Shown here: positions 45,134 to 54,456 of the stretch, piece after piece | Layout of the letters: each line of letters begins with the position of its first letter | Position numbering within the stretch: the stretch's first letter is position 1 | From: Actinomycetes bacterium | GTDB lineage: Bacteria > Actinomycetota > Acidimicrobiia > Acidimicrobiales > SZUA-35 | Direction: 5' to 3' | NCBI GenBank assembly: GCA_024276425.1 | Contig: JAJRXF010000180.1 | Location: forward strand, 1-64,000 | Length of the DNA: 64,000 nt | The notes under the pieces: generated by a model | Told to the model about the DNA's origin: nothing | Databases searched by the model: none | The model's input: the letters and a program-made list of their open reading frames with translations, nothing else | Made by a program: the position numbers and the translations under genes

Positions 45134-47431
45134 GTGATCGCACGCCCCCAACTTTTTCTCCCGCTAATCTCCTTCGCCCTTCTTATTGGCTCAACCCTGT
45201 CCGCCGTTGAGCCAGTTGGGGCCACACAACCAGCGCCAACAGACCAGCTCACCAACGAGAACCCAGACGTCCCCTTTATTGTGGATGTCTGGGATCCAAC
45301 CATCGATGCCGGGTCCGAAGCAGTACAGGAGGCGATGATGGCCTCCCTGGCCAAGGCGGACTCTTTGGCGAGAGCGGCAACCATCAATCTCCCACCGGGA
45401 CAGACCGCGCTGCGAGCCTCGGCCATTGGTGGCCAAATATCGGTCAGGTTCAAGAACTCGACGCCACCCGACGTTCAGAACATTGTTAACACCGCTGCAG
45501 CCGACTGGAACGCCGTACTCAATATTCCCAGCGGCGCCCCAGTCGAAATTGATTTCTACTGGCAGCCCCTTGATCCGGGTTTCCTGGGATCATCTCGCCC
45601 CACCTATATCGAACGTCTGGCCAGCCTGCCAACCCTGGACTACTACCCGGTTTCTTTGGCCAACGCTCTCCTGGACACAGACCTCCGACCCGACGACGCC
45701 GAAATCGAGATCGCTGTTGCCTCCAACCTCTACAATGTCTCCAACGGCTGGTATGCGGGAACGGGGCCAGTTCCCTTTGACCGGCGCGACTTGTATTCGA
45801 CCATGGTGCATGAAATTGGTCATGGGCTCGGCTTTATCGGAACCGCCAGGAAACCAACGGCCGGCCAGCCAACACTTGATCAGATCCCGATGGTCTTTGA
45901 CCGCCTTGCCCGCTACAACGGTGCGCCCATCGTAGGGATTCCCAACCTCAGCTCGGCTCTAACCTCAAACAACCTTCACATCAATCTCGGTGGCGAACGT
46001 CTGCTCCAACTCTACGCTCCGGGCTCATTCGTCAATGGCAGCAGCTTTTCCCACCTCGACGAGAAGTACCAGCCTGGCCAGCCAGGCTCGATGATGACGC
46101 CAGCTCTTGGACGTGGTCAGACCGACCGGAGGATTGACGCTGCGGTTCTCGGGGTGATGCTCGGTATTGGCTGGGATGTCAAAGCCAATCCTTTGACCCC
46201 AACATCACTCAGTGTGACGTCTCAATCCCAACAACTCACGGCGAACTGGTCGGTCGATCTCAGCCAGTCGGGACTTCCCCCCACAGGCTATGTTGTCCAG
46301 GTCGCTCAGGGCTCCTCGGTTATCGCCTCCAATAGTCTTTCCTGGGAGTCAAGTTCAACCACAATCGGTGGACTCACGAATTTCGAGGACTATGAGCTAG
46401 AAGTGAATGCGATTGCTGGCAACGGCTCGATGTCCAGCTTTTCCGTCCGTACCGTTGGCCACCCGTACCTGGTGAGGGCAACTGGCGGTGGTCTAACCCG
46501 GACTCTGAGTTGGGAGCCTATGAACTCGCCAGGAACAAATGGTGCTACCTATAGCGTTGAGCGATCAAAGGACGGAGGTCCTTTCCATCCAGTCGGTTCC
46601 ACCACTGGGACCAGCCTGTTCGATCCAGCACTCACACCAGGCGTCTTTCAGTATCGGGTCACCGGATCCTCGGCTGGCGGAACCAGTATTTCAGCCCGCT
46701 CGCTGTTTGTGGGTGCAACCACCACGACCGTGAGGCCATTCTCACTCGACGGTCAGGTTGCTCGGCTCTATCGGGCCTATTTTGACCGTGAACCGGATGC
46801 ATCGGGCATGGCCTACTGGCTGGACCGGCGGGCCGGTGGTCTGACCTTGGAGGCAATGTCGGCTGGGTTCGCCAGTGGACCGGAGTTTGCAGCCACCTAC
46901 GGTTCGCTCAGCAACGCCGATTTCGTCAACCTGGTTTATACCAAAGTGATCGGTCGGTCCGCTGACCCTGAGGGCTTCAACTACTGGCTCAATCAACTCA
47001 ATGATGGCATGAGCCGCGGAGCCATGATGGTTGGATTCTCTGATGCCCCCGAATACATCGCCGCAACCGGAACCGTCGCTCCTCAAACCTCCGTCGAAGC
47101 TAGCGTCTACCGACTTTATGTGGCGTACTTCCTGCGGGCGCCCGACTCCCCAGGCTTTGACTACTGGGTCAGCCAGGCAACCTCAGGCACGTCCATCCCG
47201 GCCATCTCGGCCCAGTTCGCCACCAGTCCGGAGTTTCTAAATCGATACGGATCGGTTGACAATGAGGACTTCGTCAACCTGATCTACCAAAACGTTCTGA
47301 CCCGCCAGCCTGATGCCGCTGGCTTTGAGCACTGGACCAGCCAGCTCAATGCCGGGGCGTCGCGGGGTGAACTCATGGTTGGGTTCTCCAACAGCAAGGA
47401 GTTCCTGCTGGCCACTGGCACCCTGCCCTAG
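45134..47431 (+). CDS. secreted HExxH metalloprotease-like protein with Fn3-like and DUF4214 repeats
   Basis: 765 aa from the GTG at 45134 (TAAGGA just upstream; a TTG 60 bases earlier is less likely). N-terminal signal peptide (LFLPLISFALLIGSTLSA). Protease-like domain with HEIGHGLGF at 226-234 and a Met-turn-like GSMMTP near 318-322, followed by GVMLGIGWDV. Two fibronectin III-like domains (about 352-530). From about 536 four half-repeats (LYRAYFDREPDASGMAYWL; FVNLVYTKVIGRSADPEGF; LYVAYFLRAPDSPGFDYWV; FVNLIYQNVLTRQPDAAGF), making two DUF4214 domains. Probably a cell-surface or exported peptidase. An 11-bp repeat GAGGACCCCTC (45085, 45105) lies upstream. Confidence 0.85.
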   Translation: MIARPQLFLPLISFALLIGSTLSAVEPVGATQPAPTDQLTNENPDVPFIVDVWDPTIDAGSEAVQEAMMASLAKADSLARAATINLPPGQTALRASAIGGQISVRFKNSTPPDVQNIVNTAAADWNAVLNIPSGAPVEIDFYWQPLDPGFLGSSRPTYIERLASLPTLDYYPVSLANALLDTDLRPDDAEIEIAVASNLYNVSNGWYAGTGPVPFDRRDLYSTMVHEIGHGLGFIGTARKPTAGQPTLDQIPMVFDRLARYNGAPIVGIPNLSSALTSNNLHINLGGERLLQLYAPGSFVNGSSFSHLDEKYQPGQPGSMMTPALGRGQTDRRIDAAVLGVMLGIGWDVKANPLTPTSLSVTSQSQQLTANWSVDLSQSGLPPTGYVVQVAQGSSVIASNSLSWESSSTTIGGLTNFEDYELEVNAIAGNGSMSSFSVRTVGHPYLVRATGGGLTRTLSWEPMNSPGTNGATYSVERSKDGGPFHPVGSTTGTSLFDPALTPGVFQYRVTGSSAGGTSISARSLFVGATTTTVRPFSLDGQVARLYRAYFDREPDASGMAYWLDRRAGGLTLEAMSAGFASGPEFAATYGSLSNADFVNLVYTKVIGRSADPEGFNYWLNQLNDGMSRGAMMVGFSDAPEYIAATGTVAPQTSVEASVYRLYVAYFLRAPDSPGFDYWVSQATSGTSIPAISAQFATSPEFLNRYGSVDNEDFVNLIYQNVLTRQPDAAGFEHWTSQLNAGASRGELMVGFSNSKEFLLATGTLP

Positions 47432-47456
47432 ATGAAACCACTTTGGTGGCCATTGG

Positions 47457-48758
47457 CTACCCCTCAGCTAGCTCTTGGCCAACCTCTGAGGCGGCATCAA
47501 TGGTGCGCTCGATCTCAGCATCGCTATGAGACAAGCTTGGAAACATGACCTCGTAGGGACCCGGCGCAAAGGCAAAGCCACGCTTGAGCATGCCGTGGAA
47601 GAAACCCGGGAACTGACCCGTGTCGGCCGACCGTTTTGCGTCGTCATAGTTGAGGACCTCACGACTATCGAAGAACAACCCAACCAGGGCGCCAACCTGG
47701 GGAATCTGAACGCTCAACCCGGCCCCACCCAATGCTGCTCGGAGGCCATCGGCCAAACGAGTGGCCGTTGTCTCCAACTGGTCAAACCGGTCCTGGCCTA
47801 GTTGACCGAGTGCTGCCAACCCCGCGGCAGTGGCAAGAGGATTCCCGGAAAGGGTCCCTCCCTGATAGACCGGCCCAAGGGGGGCAACATGATTCATGAG
47901 CTCTAGCGTTCCGCCGAAACATCCGACGGGAAGGCCCCCACCAATGACCTTGCCAAATGCCCACAAGTCCGGGGTCACGCCACTCCAGGCCGTGGCCCCT
48001 CCCCTCCCGAGACGGAACCCGGTGATGACCTCATCAAAGAGTAGGAGGGCCCCAACGCGGTCACATTCGGACCGGCATGCCTGGAGAAAGCCTGGTTCCG
48101 GGGGAACGAGACCCATGTTGGCCGCAACGGGTTCGACGATAAGCACGGCAGTGTCCTGATCGAGCTGGGGTACGACGTTGTAGGGAGCGACGACAGTGTC
48201 GGCCACTGCCGATTCAGTGACTCCGGCCGACCCAACCAATCCCTGGTTGGCTACTCCGGAACCTCCGGCCACCAAAAGTGCGTCAACGTGACCGTGATAG
48301 CAACCGGCGAACTTGACCACCTTGGAGCGTCCGGTCGCTCCGCGGGCTAGCCGAATGGCTGACATCGTTGCCTCGGTGCCCGAGGAAGTCATTCTCACCA
48401 TTTCCAAACCGGGCACCCATTGGCACAAGAGTTCCGCCAGCTGAACCTCGCGCCTTGTCGGGGCCCCAAAGGTCGTCCCCTCTGTGGCTGCCTCGCGGAT
48501 GGCCCGAACAACCATCGGATCGGCGTGGCCCAAGATCGAAGCCCCATAGCTCTGGACATAGTCGATATAGCTCCTGCCATCCTCATCCCAGACTGTCGAA
48601 CCCCTCGCGTTCTTCACGAAATACGGGGTGCCGCCGACAGACAAAAAAGCTCGCACCGGTGAGTTCACCCCACCGGGGAGCACCGCCTTGGCCCGCCCGA
48701 AAAGCTCCTCGTTGGTTGAGGCTGGCATGGCATCAAACTCTTCTTGTTCTGAGCTCAC
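47457..48758 (-). CDS. hemL: glutamate-1-semialdehyde 2,1-aminomutase
   Basis: 433 aa. PLP enzyme making 5-aminolevulinate from glutamate-1-semialdehyde (C5 pathway). PLP Lys270 in AFGKVIGGGLPVGCFGG; also SSGTEATMSAIRLARG and FDEVITGFR. GTG start overlaps the hemB TGA (GTGA); an ATG 10 codons later is an alternative. Last gene of the hem operon, 25 bases from the convergent protease gene. Confidence 0.96.
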   Translation of the reverse strand: MSSEQEEFDAMPASTNEELFGRAKAVLPGGVNSPVRAFLSVGGTPYFVKNARGSTVWDEDGRSYIDYVQSYGASILGHADPMVVRAIREAATEGTTFGAPTRREVQLAELLCQWVPGLEMVRMTSSGTEATMSAIRLARGATGRSKVVKFAGCYHGHVDALLVAGGSGVANQGLVGSAGVTESAVADTVVAPYNVVPQLDQDTAVLIVEPVAANMGLVPPEPGFLQACRSECDRVGALLLFDEVITGFRLGRGGATAWSGVTPDLWAFGKVIGGGLPVGCFGGTLELMNHVAPLGPVYQGGTLSGNPLATAAGLAALGQLGQDRFDQLETTATRLADGLRAALGGAGLSVQIPQVGALVGLFFDSREVLNYDDAKRSADTGQFPGFFHGMLKRGFAFAPGPYEVMFPSLSHSDAEIERTIDAASEVGQELAEG

Positions 48759-49765
48759 TGGTTGTCTCCAGCCTTGGTTTCTTGTTGGTTTAGGTAATGA
48801 GCCACTTCGGCCGCCAGGTAGGTGAGGATGAAGTCGGCACCGGCGCGCTTGATTGCCGTGAGGGTTTCCACTGCCGCCAATTCACCGTCAATCCAACCGT
48901 TGGCCGAGGCGGCCTTCAGCATGGCGTACTCGCCGCTCACGTGGTAGGCGGCCAGGGGAACATCGACCGCCGTGCGGGCTTGGGAGATGATGTCCAGATA
49001 GGTCATCGCTGGCTTGATCATCACCATGTCGGCCCCCTCGGCGAGATCCAGGCGGATCTCCTCCATTGCCTCACGGCTATTGTGAAAGTCCTGCTGATAG
49101 GCCTTACGATCTCCCCCGCCAGAAATAGTCACCCCAACCGCGTCACGGAACGGGCCATACATGGCACTTGCGTACTTGGCCGAATAGGCCAGGATCGGAA
49201 TCTGAGCAAACCCCGCCCCATCTAAGGCTTGTCGAATGGCCCCAACCTGGCCGTCCATCATTCCCGAAGGAGCAATCACATCGGCCCCGGCCCTTGCTTG
49301 GGCCACCGCTGCCTTGGCGTAAAGTTCCAGCGTCTGGTCGTTGTCAACCTCTCCGTTGGCATCAACGACACCACAATGACCGTGATCGGTGTACTCATCC
49401 ACACACAAGTCAGCCATCAACACAATCTTGGTCCCAAAGGCCTGGCGCAGATGACGGAGCGCAACCTGAACAATGCCTTGCGGATCCCAGGCCTGAGAGC
49501 CGACGGAATCTTTGTGCTCGGGGATACCAAAGAGGATGCAGGCCGGAACCCCAAGTTCAACCAGGGTGGCCACCTCTGCTCGAAGGGAATCAAGGGTGTG
49601 CTGACACACTCCGGGTAAGGAACTGATGGGCTGAGGTTCGGTGATCCCCTGGCGAATGAAGAGGGGGGCAACAAGGTCGTCCACACTGAGTCGGGTCTGG
49701 GCCACCAGGCGACGCAAGGCGGCACTTCGACGAAGTCGACGGAGTCGACGCTGGGGAAAGCTCAT
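48755..49765 (-). CDS. hemB: porphobilinogen synthase (delta-aminolevulinic acid dehydratase)
   Basis: 336 aa. Condenses two 5-aminolevulinate molecules to porphobilinogen. Schiff-base Lys251 (MIKPAMTYLD) and Lys197 (AYSAKYASAMYGPF). The metal-site segment is DLCVDEYTDHGHCG: Cys121 and Cys131 are kept, but the middle Cys of classical zinc enzymes is Asp123. Overlaps hemD and hemL by four bases each. Confidence 0.96.
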   Translation of the reverse strand: MSFPQRRLRRLRRSAALRRLVAQTRLSVDDLVAPLFIRQGITEPQPISSLPGVCQHTLDSLRAEVATLVELGVPACILFGIPEHKDSVGSQAWDPQGIVQVALRHLRQAFGTKIVLMADLCVDEYTDHGHCGVVDANGEVDNDQTLELYAKAAVAQARAGADVIAPSGMMDGQVGAIRQALDGAGFAQIPILAYSAKYASAMYGPFRDAVGVTISGGGDRKAYQQDFHNSREAMEEIRLDLAEGADMVMIKPAMTYLDIISQARTAVDVPLAAYHVSGEYAMLKAASANGWIDGELAAVETLTAIKRAGADFILTYLAAEVAHYLNQQETKAGDNQ

Positions 49766-50523
49766 GCCCCGATGGTACGCACCGTTGCCTCGATCAGCCC
49801 CATCGCGGTGTGGGGATTGGCAACCTCTGTCGCTTTGGCCCCTCCTTTCTCCAGAGCGGAGGCGGTCTGGGGACCAATGCAGATCAGCGCAGCTTCCGTT
49901 TGGAGCCCAGCATCGGCGAAGAGCCCCAGGAGACGGTCGGCGATCGAGCCCGAAGTCAACAAAATCGCATCCGCTTCCGCCGCATCCGCAACCGACTGGG
50001 GCGAAACCGGGGGCATGACACTTCGATAGGCCACAACGGCGTTAACCGAAAGACCATGAGCTAGCAGGCCATCAACGAGATCCGAGCCAGCAAGCTCACC
50101 AAGGGGGGCCAGAATCTGTTGGGGCTGGTCCGAAGACTGGGCTAGTTTTCCCAAGTCCTGAGCCAAGGCAGCCGCCGTCGCCTGAGTCGCCACAAGGGAA
50201 ACCGGAATTCCCGCATCAATGAAAGGTTGAGCGGTTGCCGAGCCAACCACGGCCACCTTGGTCCTTGCCGGCCATGGCCGTAACCCCCGGCCATCCACGA
50301 CCATTCGAGCCGAGTTTTTTGATGTGCATGCCACCCAGGTGTATGACTCCAGGCTGTCGATGGCCCGACCGAGCCCTTGGCCAACGATGGGTACAACGGC
50401 CACTAGAGGCAAAAGCAAAACGGTCGCACCCAGTGACCCAAGAGCGGCCGCGAGGTCATTCGCCTGATCCGGGGCCCGGCATAGGACTACCGTGCGATCA
50501 GCCAAGACGGTGGCGAGACTCAC
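49762..50523 (-). CDS. hemD: uroporphyrinogen-III synthase
   Basis: 253 aa. Closes and inverts ring D of hydroxymethylbilane. Sequence of this family is poorly conserved, but the two-domain pattern is recognisable (VVLCRAPDQANDLAAALGS at the start; ILLTSGSIADRLL and CIGPQTASALEKGG later). Identity is strongly backed by its place between hemC and hemB. GTG start overlaps hemC stop. Confidence 0.9.
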   Translation of the reverse strand: MSLATVLADRTVVLCRAPDQANDLAAALGSLGATVLLLPLVAVVPIVGQGLGRAIDSLESYTWVACTSKNSARMVVDGRGLRPWPARTKVAVVGSATAQPFIDAGIPVSLVATQATAAALAQDLGKLAQSSDQPQQILAPLGELAGSDLVDGLLAHGLSVNAVVAYRSVMPPVSPQSVADAAEADAILLTSGSIADRLLGLFADAGLQTEAALICIGPQTASALEKGGAKATEVANPHTAMGLIEATVRTIGA

Positions 50524-51416
50524 GATCGGGTCGACTCCACCCGCTGCCGAAGTTCGACCGCTGCTGCCACACCGACCTCGCGATGACCCCGACCGGTCAT
50601 AGCGAGTTCGATTCGCTCGTAGGCCCCGGTATCTGGATCGGCCAACATCGCTGACAGGGCGAACTCATTCGGCTTGTCTCGTGCAGGCCCACAAAATGCC
50701 CCGGCAGGCAGATCACAGTCACCGCCAAGCTCGGCCAAGAATGCCCGTTCGGTTTCCACCTGCAATCTGGTGAGTGGATCGTCGATCTTGGCCAACAAAC
50801 CAGCAACGTCACTGTTGTCTTCACGACATTCGATGGCCAAGGCCCCCTGTCCGACCTGCGGAATCATGAGCCTGGGCTCAAGAACCTCCACCGCGTCCGG
50901 CTGTTCACCTAAGCGTTGCAGCGCGGCGGCAGCCATCACGATAGCCCCACCGTCGGGGATCTTGGACAACCGGGTTCCGATATTGCCCCGTAGCCCAACA
51001 AAGCTCAGATCGGGACGAATCCGAGCCAGTTGTGCCTGTCGACGATTGGATCCGGTGGCCACAACCGCACCCAAGGCTAAACCCTTGAGGGTCGACCCCA
51101 CTAAAGCGTCTCGAACATCGCCCCGTCGCGGAAAGGCGGCGATGATCAGCCCATCGGGTGAGACCGCTTGCAAGTCCTTGGCCGAGTGAACAGCAATATC
51201 GGCCTCCAAGCCAAGAACTTGGGCCTGAACTTCCTTGCTAAATGCGCCCTTGCCTCCAAGGGCCGAGATTGGCAAACTCTGGTTCCGGTCCGCCTGAGTT
51301 TCCAGCTTGACAAACTCAATCTTGACCGCGGGATCGACCATGCTGAGGAGTGCGGCAATATGGCGACTCTGCCAGAGAGCCAACGGACTCTGGCGGGTAG
51401 CAATCCTGATGGTCAC
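50520..51416 (-). CDS. hemC: hydroxymethylbilane synthase (porphobilinogen deaminase)
   Basis: 298 aa. Polymerises four porphobilinogens on a dipyrromethane cofactor attached to Cys234 (GGDCDLPAG). Other signatures: ATRQSPLALWQ, HSAKDLQ, RRGDVRDALV, GLRGNIGTRL. Overlaps hemA and hemD. Confidence 0.97.
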   Translation of the reverse strand: MTIRIATRQSPLALWQSRHIAALLSMVDPAVKIEFVKLETQADRNQSLPISALGGKGAFSKEVQAQVLGLEADIAVHSAKDLQAVSPDGLIIAAFPRRGDVRDALVGSTLKGLALGAVVATGSNRRQAQLARIRPDLSFVGLRGNIGTRLSKIPDGGAIVMAAAALQRLGEQPDAVEVLEPRLMIPQVGQGALAIECREDNSDVAGLLAKIDDPLTRLQVETERAFLAELGGDCDLPAGAFCGPARDKPNEFALSAMLADPDTGAYERIELAMTGRGHREVGVAAAVELRQRVESTRS

Positions 51417-52672
51417 GATATGTCGAAAAGCTCTCGAAGTGCTTCGGCCAGACGGTCACCACGTCGCGAACCGGCAGCGTCGCGAAGCTGGATCGAGGGA
51501 TCATGGAGCATTTTGGCAACAACGGCATGGGTCAAGGCTTCGACTGCTTCGAACTCCGCCTCACTGAGGTTCTTGAGACGTTTCTGATAGTGCTCAACCT
51601 CGCCTCGACGAATGGCCTCTGCCTTGCGATGAAGCTGCCCAAGAAGCGGGGCCACCTCGGTTGCGCTTCTAGCTGATCGATAGCGAATGACCTCGTCGAC
51701 GACGACTAGCCGAGCCTCTGCGGCTTGCTTGTGTCGCTCTTGAAGCCCTCGGTTGGCAAACTCCTGTAGATCACGAAGAGTAAGCAGGCTGACCCAGTCA
51801 AGCTGGGTGACCTCGGGGTCGACGTCATGGGGCACGGCCAGGTCGAGAATGAGCATTGGCTCACGAGAGCTGGTGCGGGCACCCTCAATATCAGCCGTGC
51901 TAATCACGATCCCGGGGGCCCCCGTTGCACTAATGACCACATCTGCCTCGGCTAAGGCCAAAGGCAGGTCACGAAACGGAGTGGTTTCCCCACCCAAGGT
52001 CTGCGCAATGGCTGAGGCCTTGGATGCTGTGCGGTTGGTTACGACAAGATTGACATCTACCGAGCGAGACAGGGCCGTTGCCACCCCAGCGCCGACCTCA
52101 CCGGCACCAACGAGGAGTACGCGCTTCCCGTCAAGATCTCCACCGCTTTCCGCTACCAAACTAACCGCGGCCTGAGAAATGGACGCGGTACGCCGGCCAA
52201 TGGCCGTGTCGGTACGGACTCGACGCCCCGCCCCGATCGCTGATGAGAAAAGCGAATCGAGAGCCCTTCCAACCACACCCTCAGCCTTGGCCGTCTCCCA
52301 GGCGGTCCGAATTTGACCAAGAATCTCATGCTCGCCCAGAACAGCGGAATCAAGCCCAGCGGCTACTTCAAACAGGTGCCTAACGGCGTCATCGTGGTAG
52401 TGAACATACAGGTGATCACTGAAGTCATCCGGATCGACACCGGTGATGATCGAAAAGGCGTTTCGGACCTCCCGGTAGGCATCGTGGAACTGCTCGGCGT
52501 GAACGTAGACCTCGGTTCGATTGCAGGTTGCCAATAGCACGGCTTCACTAACGAACTCACCACCAGTCAACTCGCCAAGCGCCTTTGGAACCCGATCGGC
52601 CGGCAAATTCATGCGCTCCAATAGATCGAGGGGCGCAGAGCGGTAATTCAGGCCAATGGCGACGATAGACAT
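51413..52672 (-). CDS. hemA: glutamyl-tRNA reductase
   Basis: 419 aa. First step of C5 tetrapyrrole synthesis: reduces glutamyl-tRNA to glutamate-1-semialdehyde. Catalytic Cys50 in LLATCNRTEVY, GEHEILGQIRTAW, NADPH site VLLVGAGEVGAG, and a C-terminal dimerisation helix. First gene of hemACDBL. The 170-bp upstream gap contains a long inverted repeat (see 52704). Confidence 0.97.
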   Translation of the reverse strand: MSIVAIGLNYRSAPLDLLERMNLPADRVPKALGELTGGEFVSEAVLLATCNRTEVYVHAEQFHDAYREVRNAFSIITGVDPDDFSDHLYVHYHDDAVRHLFEVAAGLDSAVLGEHEILGQIRTAWETAKAEGVVGRALDSLFSSAIGAGRRVRTDTAIGRRTASISQAAVSLVAESGGDLDGKRVLLVGAGEVGAGVATALSRSVDVNLVVTNRTASKASAIAQTLGGETTPFRDLPLALAEADVVISATGAPGIVISTADIEGARTSSREPMLILDLAVPHDVDPEVTQLDWVSLLTLRDLQEFANRGLQERHKQAAEARLVVVDEVIRYRSARSATEVAPLLGQLHRKAEAIRRGEVEHYQKRLKNLSEAEFEAVEALTHAVVAKMLHDPSIQLRDAAGSRRGDRLAEALRELFDIS

Positions 52673-52703
52673 GGAACTCCCTGGGCGAACGGCGGCGGCC
52701 GCT

Positions 52704-52755
52704 GTTGGGGTGGAACCCAGTCAACCCGAAGAACGCTGCGCTTCCACCCCTCAAC
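52704..52755. other. inverted repeat upstream of hemA
   Basis: Arms GTTGGGGTGGAA (52704-52715) and TTCCACCCCTCAAC (52742-52755), pairing 12 bases with a two-base bulge and a loop of 26. It lies 32-83 bases upstream of the hemA start and downstream of the acyl-CoA ligase stop. It could be a terminator for the ligase gene, or a structured leader for hemA. No clear T-run follows. A TTGACA hexamer (complement of 52791-52796) lies just upstream on the minus strand, without a good -10. Confidence 0.5.
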
Positions 52756-52842
52756 CTGGTCCCAATGTCGGGTACCTACCGGAGCTGCGGTGTCAAGCAT
52801 GACCCGACACAGCACATCAACCTGGTCTCAGCGCCTATCTGG

Positions 52843-54399
52843 TCAGGAATCAGGCAGATCCTGGCGTCGGAGCTTTCCGATTGTGCTGATCGGCAACTCC
52901 AGCACGGGGCTGATACGCGTCGGCACCTTGTAACGCGCGAGTTCGGTGCCACAATGCTCTCGCAACAGGTGTGGGTCGATCGTGTGGTCGGCCGCAGCCA
53001 CGACATAGGCGACGATTCGCTCGCCGGTTGTGTCATCGGGTTCTCCCCTAACTGCGGCTGCGACCACAGACGGATGAGAAACCAGGGCTGTTTCAACCTC
53101 GGTCGGGTGCACATTGAAACCCGAAACGATGATCAGATCCTTGATACGAGTCATGATTGCGAGCCGACCGAAGTCATCAACAACAGCTAAATCGCCGGTC
53201 CGAAGCCAGCCGTTTTCGGTTTGGCTGGATGAGACAATTTCACCATCACCGCCCTCACCTAGTACCCAGTAGCCCGGAGACAGCATTGGACCCCGTACCC
53301 AAATCTCACCAACGTCGCCCACCAATACATTGTTTCCCTGAAGGTCAACCAGGCGAGCCTCAACGCCGGGCATGAGAGGCCCAACGGATCCGACCGGGGC
53401 ATCGCTACCCATGCTGGAGGACAGAACTCCACCGGTTTCTGTCAACCCATAGCCTTCTTTAATGTCAAGTCCAAGCTTGTCTCGTACCTCTAGGGCCAAG
53501 GCCGGTTCTAACCGAGCCGCTCCAGATACGGCAAGTTCGACGCTCGTCATGTCAGTTGCTTGGATCGTCGGATCCCGAATGAGACTGGCCCACATGGTTG
53601 GTGGCCCGACCAAAATGCTGACGGCATTCTCGCGAACCAACTCGCCGATCCGACCAGGACCGTCATGATCTTCAAGCACGATGGTCGCTCCGGTTGTGAG
53701 GGCCAAGTTGACAATCAGATTGATCCCAAAAACATGGAAGAGGGGGATCACGGCCAGCGCGGTGTGATGTTGGTTGAAGAAGTCCGGATTGACCGAGATC
53801 ACCGACAGGATGCTTGTCCGCAAGTTCCGGTGAGTCAGCACGGCTGGTTTGGGATCTCCAGCAGTCCCCGAGGTAAAAAGGAAGATTGCCGGGTCGTGGT
53901 CGGCAACCTCAGCAACTGCTCCTGGTGTCCCCCTTTCAAGGTCGCTGATCGTTGGTACGGAGTCAAGGTCGTCGCTGGCCCCCTCACCGTGGCCAGCGAC
54001 GAAACACAACCCATCATCGAGGTCTCCCGAAAGGCCCATGGCGCGCAACTCCGACCAGACCTCACATCCAGCAACACCAACAATGATGGAACGGGCTGCT
54101 ACCGCGTCGAGTTGACGCCGGAGTTCGGCTGGGGGGGATTGAGGGTTCAACGGGACCGTCACCAAGCCGGCGGTCAGACACGCGAGATAACCAATGACAA
54201 AGATCTCGTCGTTTCCCGAAAGCAAAGCAACTCGATCACCGGGCCTGAGACCCGCAGACCTCAGCGAACCTCGCCAGCGGTCTACCCGCTCCGCCAGGGC
54301 GCTATAGCTCGTGGACCGCCCACCGGCGACCAGGGCGACGCGATCCATGGGAGGGGTAGGAAATGACTCGGCGAGGTTCACCTCAAGAGTCAAACACAC
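52843..54399 (-). CDS. AMP-forming acyl-CoA synthetase / ligase
   Basis: 518 aa ANL-superfamily enzyme. AMP-binding motif LFTSGTAGDPKPAVLTHRN, GYGLTETGG, TGDLAVVDDFGR, IKDLIIVSGFNVHP and the C-terminal STIGKLRRQDL with the catalytic Lys. Likely activates a carboxylic acid (medium- or long-chain fatty acid) to the CoA thioester; substrate cannot be told from sequence. GTG start; a second GTG six codons on is possible. Stands alone between the hem operon and a divergent CAP-domain gene. Confidence 0.92.
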   Translation of the reverse strand: MCLTLEVNLAESFPTPPMDRVALVAGGRSTSYSALAERVDRWRGSLRSAGLRPGDRVALLSGNDEIFVIGYLACLTAGLVTVPLNPQSPPAELRRQLDAVAARSIIVGVAGCEVWSELRAMGLSGDLDDGLCFVAGHGEGASDDLDSVPTISDLERGTPGAVAEVADHDPAIFLFTSGTAGDPKPAVLTHRNLRTSILSVISVNPDFFNQHHTALAVIPLFHVFGINLIVNLALTTGATIVLEDHDGPGRIGELVRENAVSILVGPPTMWASLIRDPTIQATDMTSVELAVSGAARLEPALALEVRDKLGLDIKEGYGLTETGGVLSSSMGSDAPVGSVGPLMPGVEARLVDLQGNNVLVGDVGEIWVRGPMLSPGYWVLGEGGDGEIVSSSQTENGWLRTGDLAVVDDFGRLAIMTRIKDLIIVSGFNVHPTEVETALVSHPSVVAAAVRGEPDDTTGERIVAYVVAAADHTIDPHLLREHCGTELARYKVPTRISPVLELPISTIGKLRRQDLPDS

Positions 54400-54456
54400 T
54401 TCTGGGCGAAGATCCTCACATCCTCAAATCGCGGCCAATGCTGCCGATGACAATGG

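Noticed and set aside
47432-47456. Short CCAC/GTGG hairpin between the protease gene and hemL as a bidirectional terminator
   Set aside because: Only four base pairs and no T-tract.
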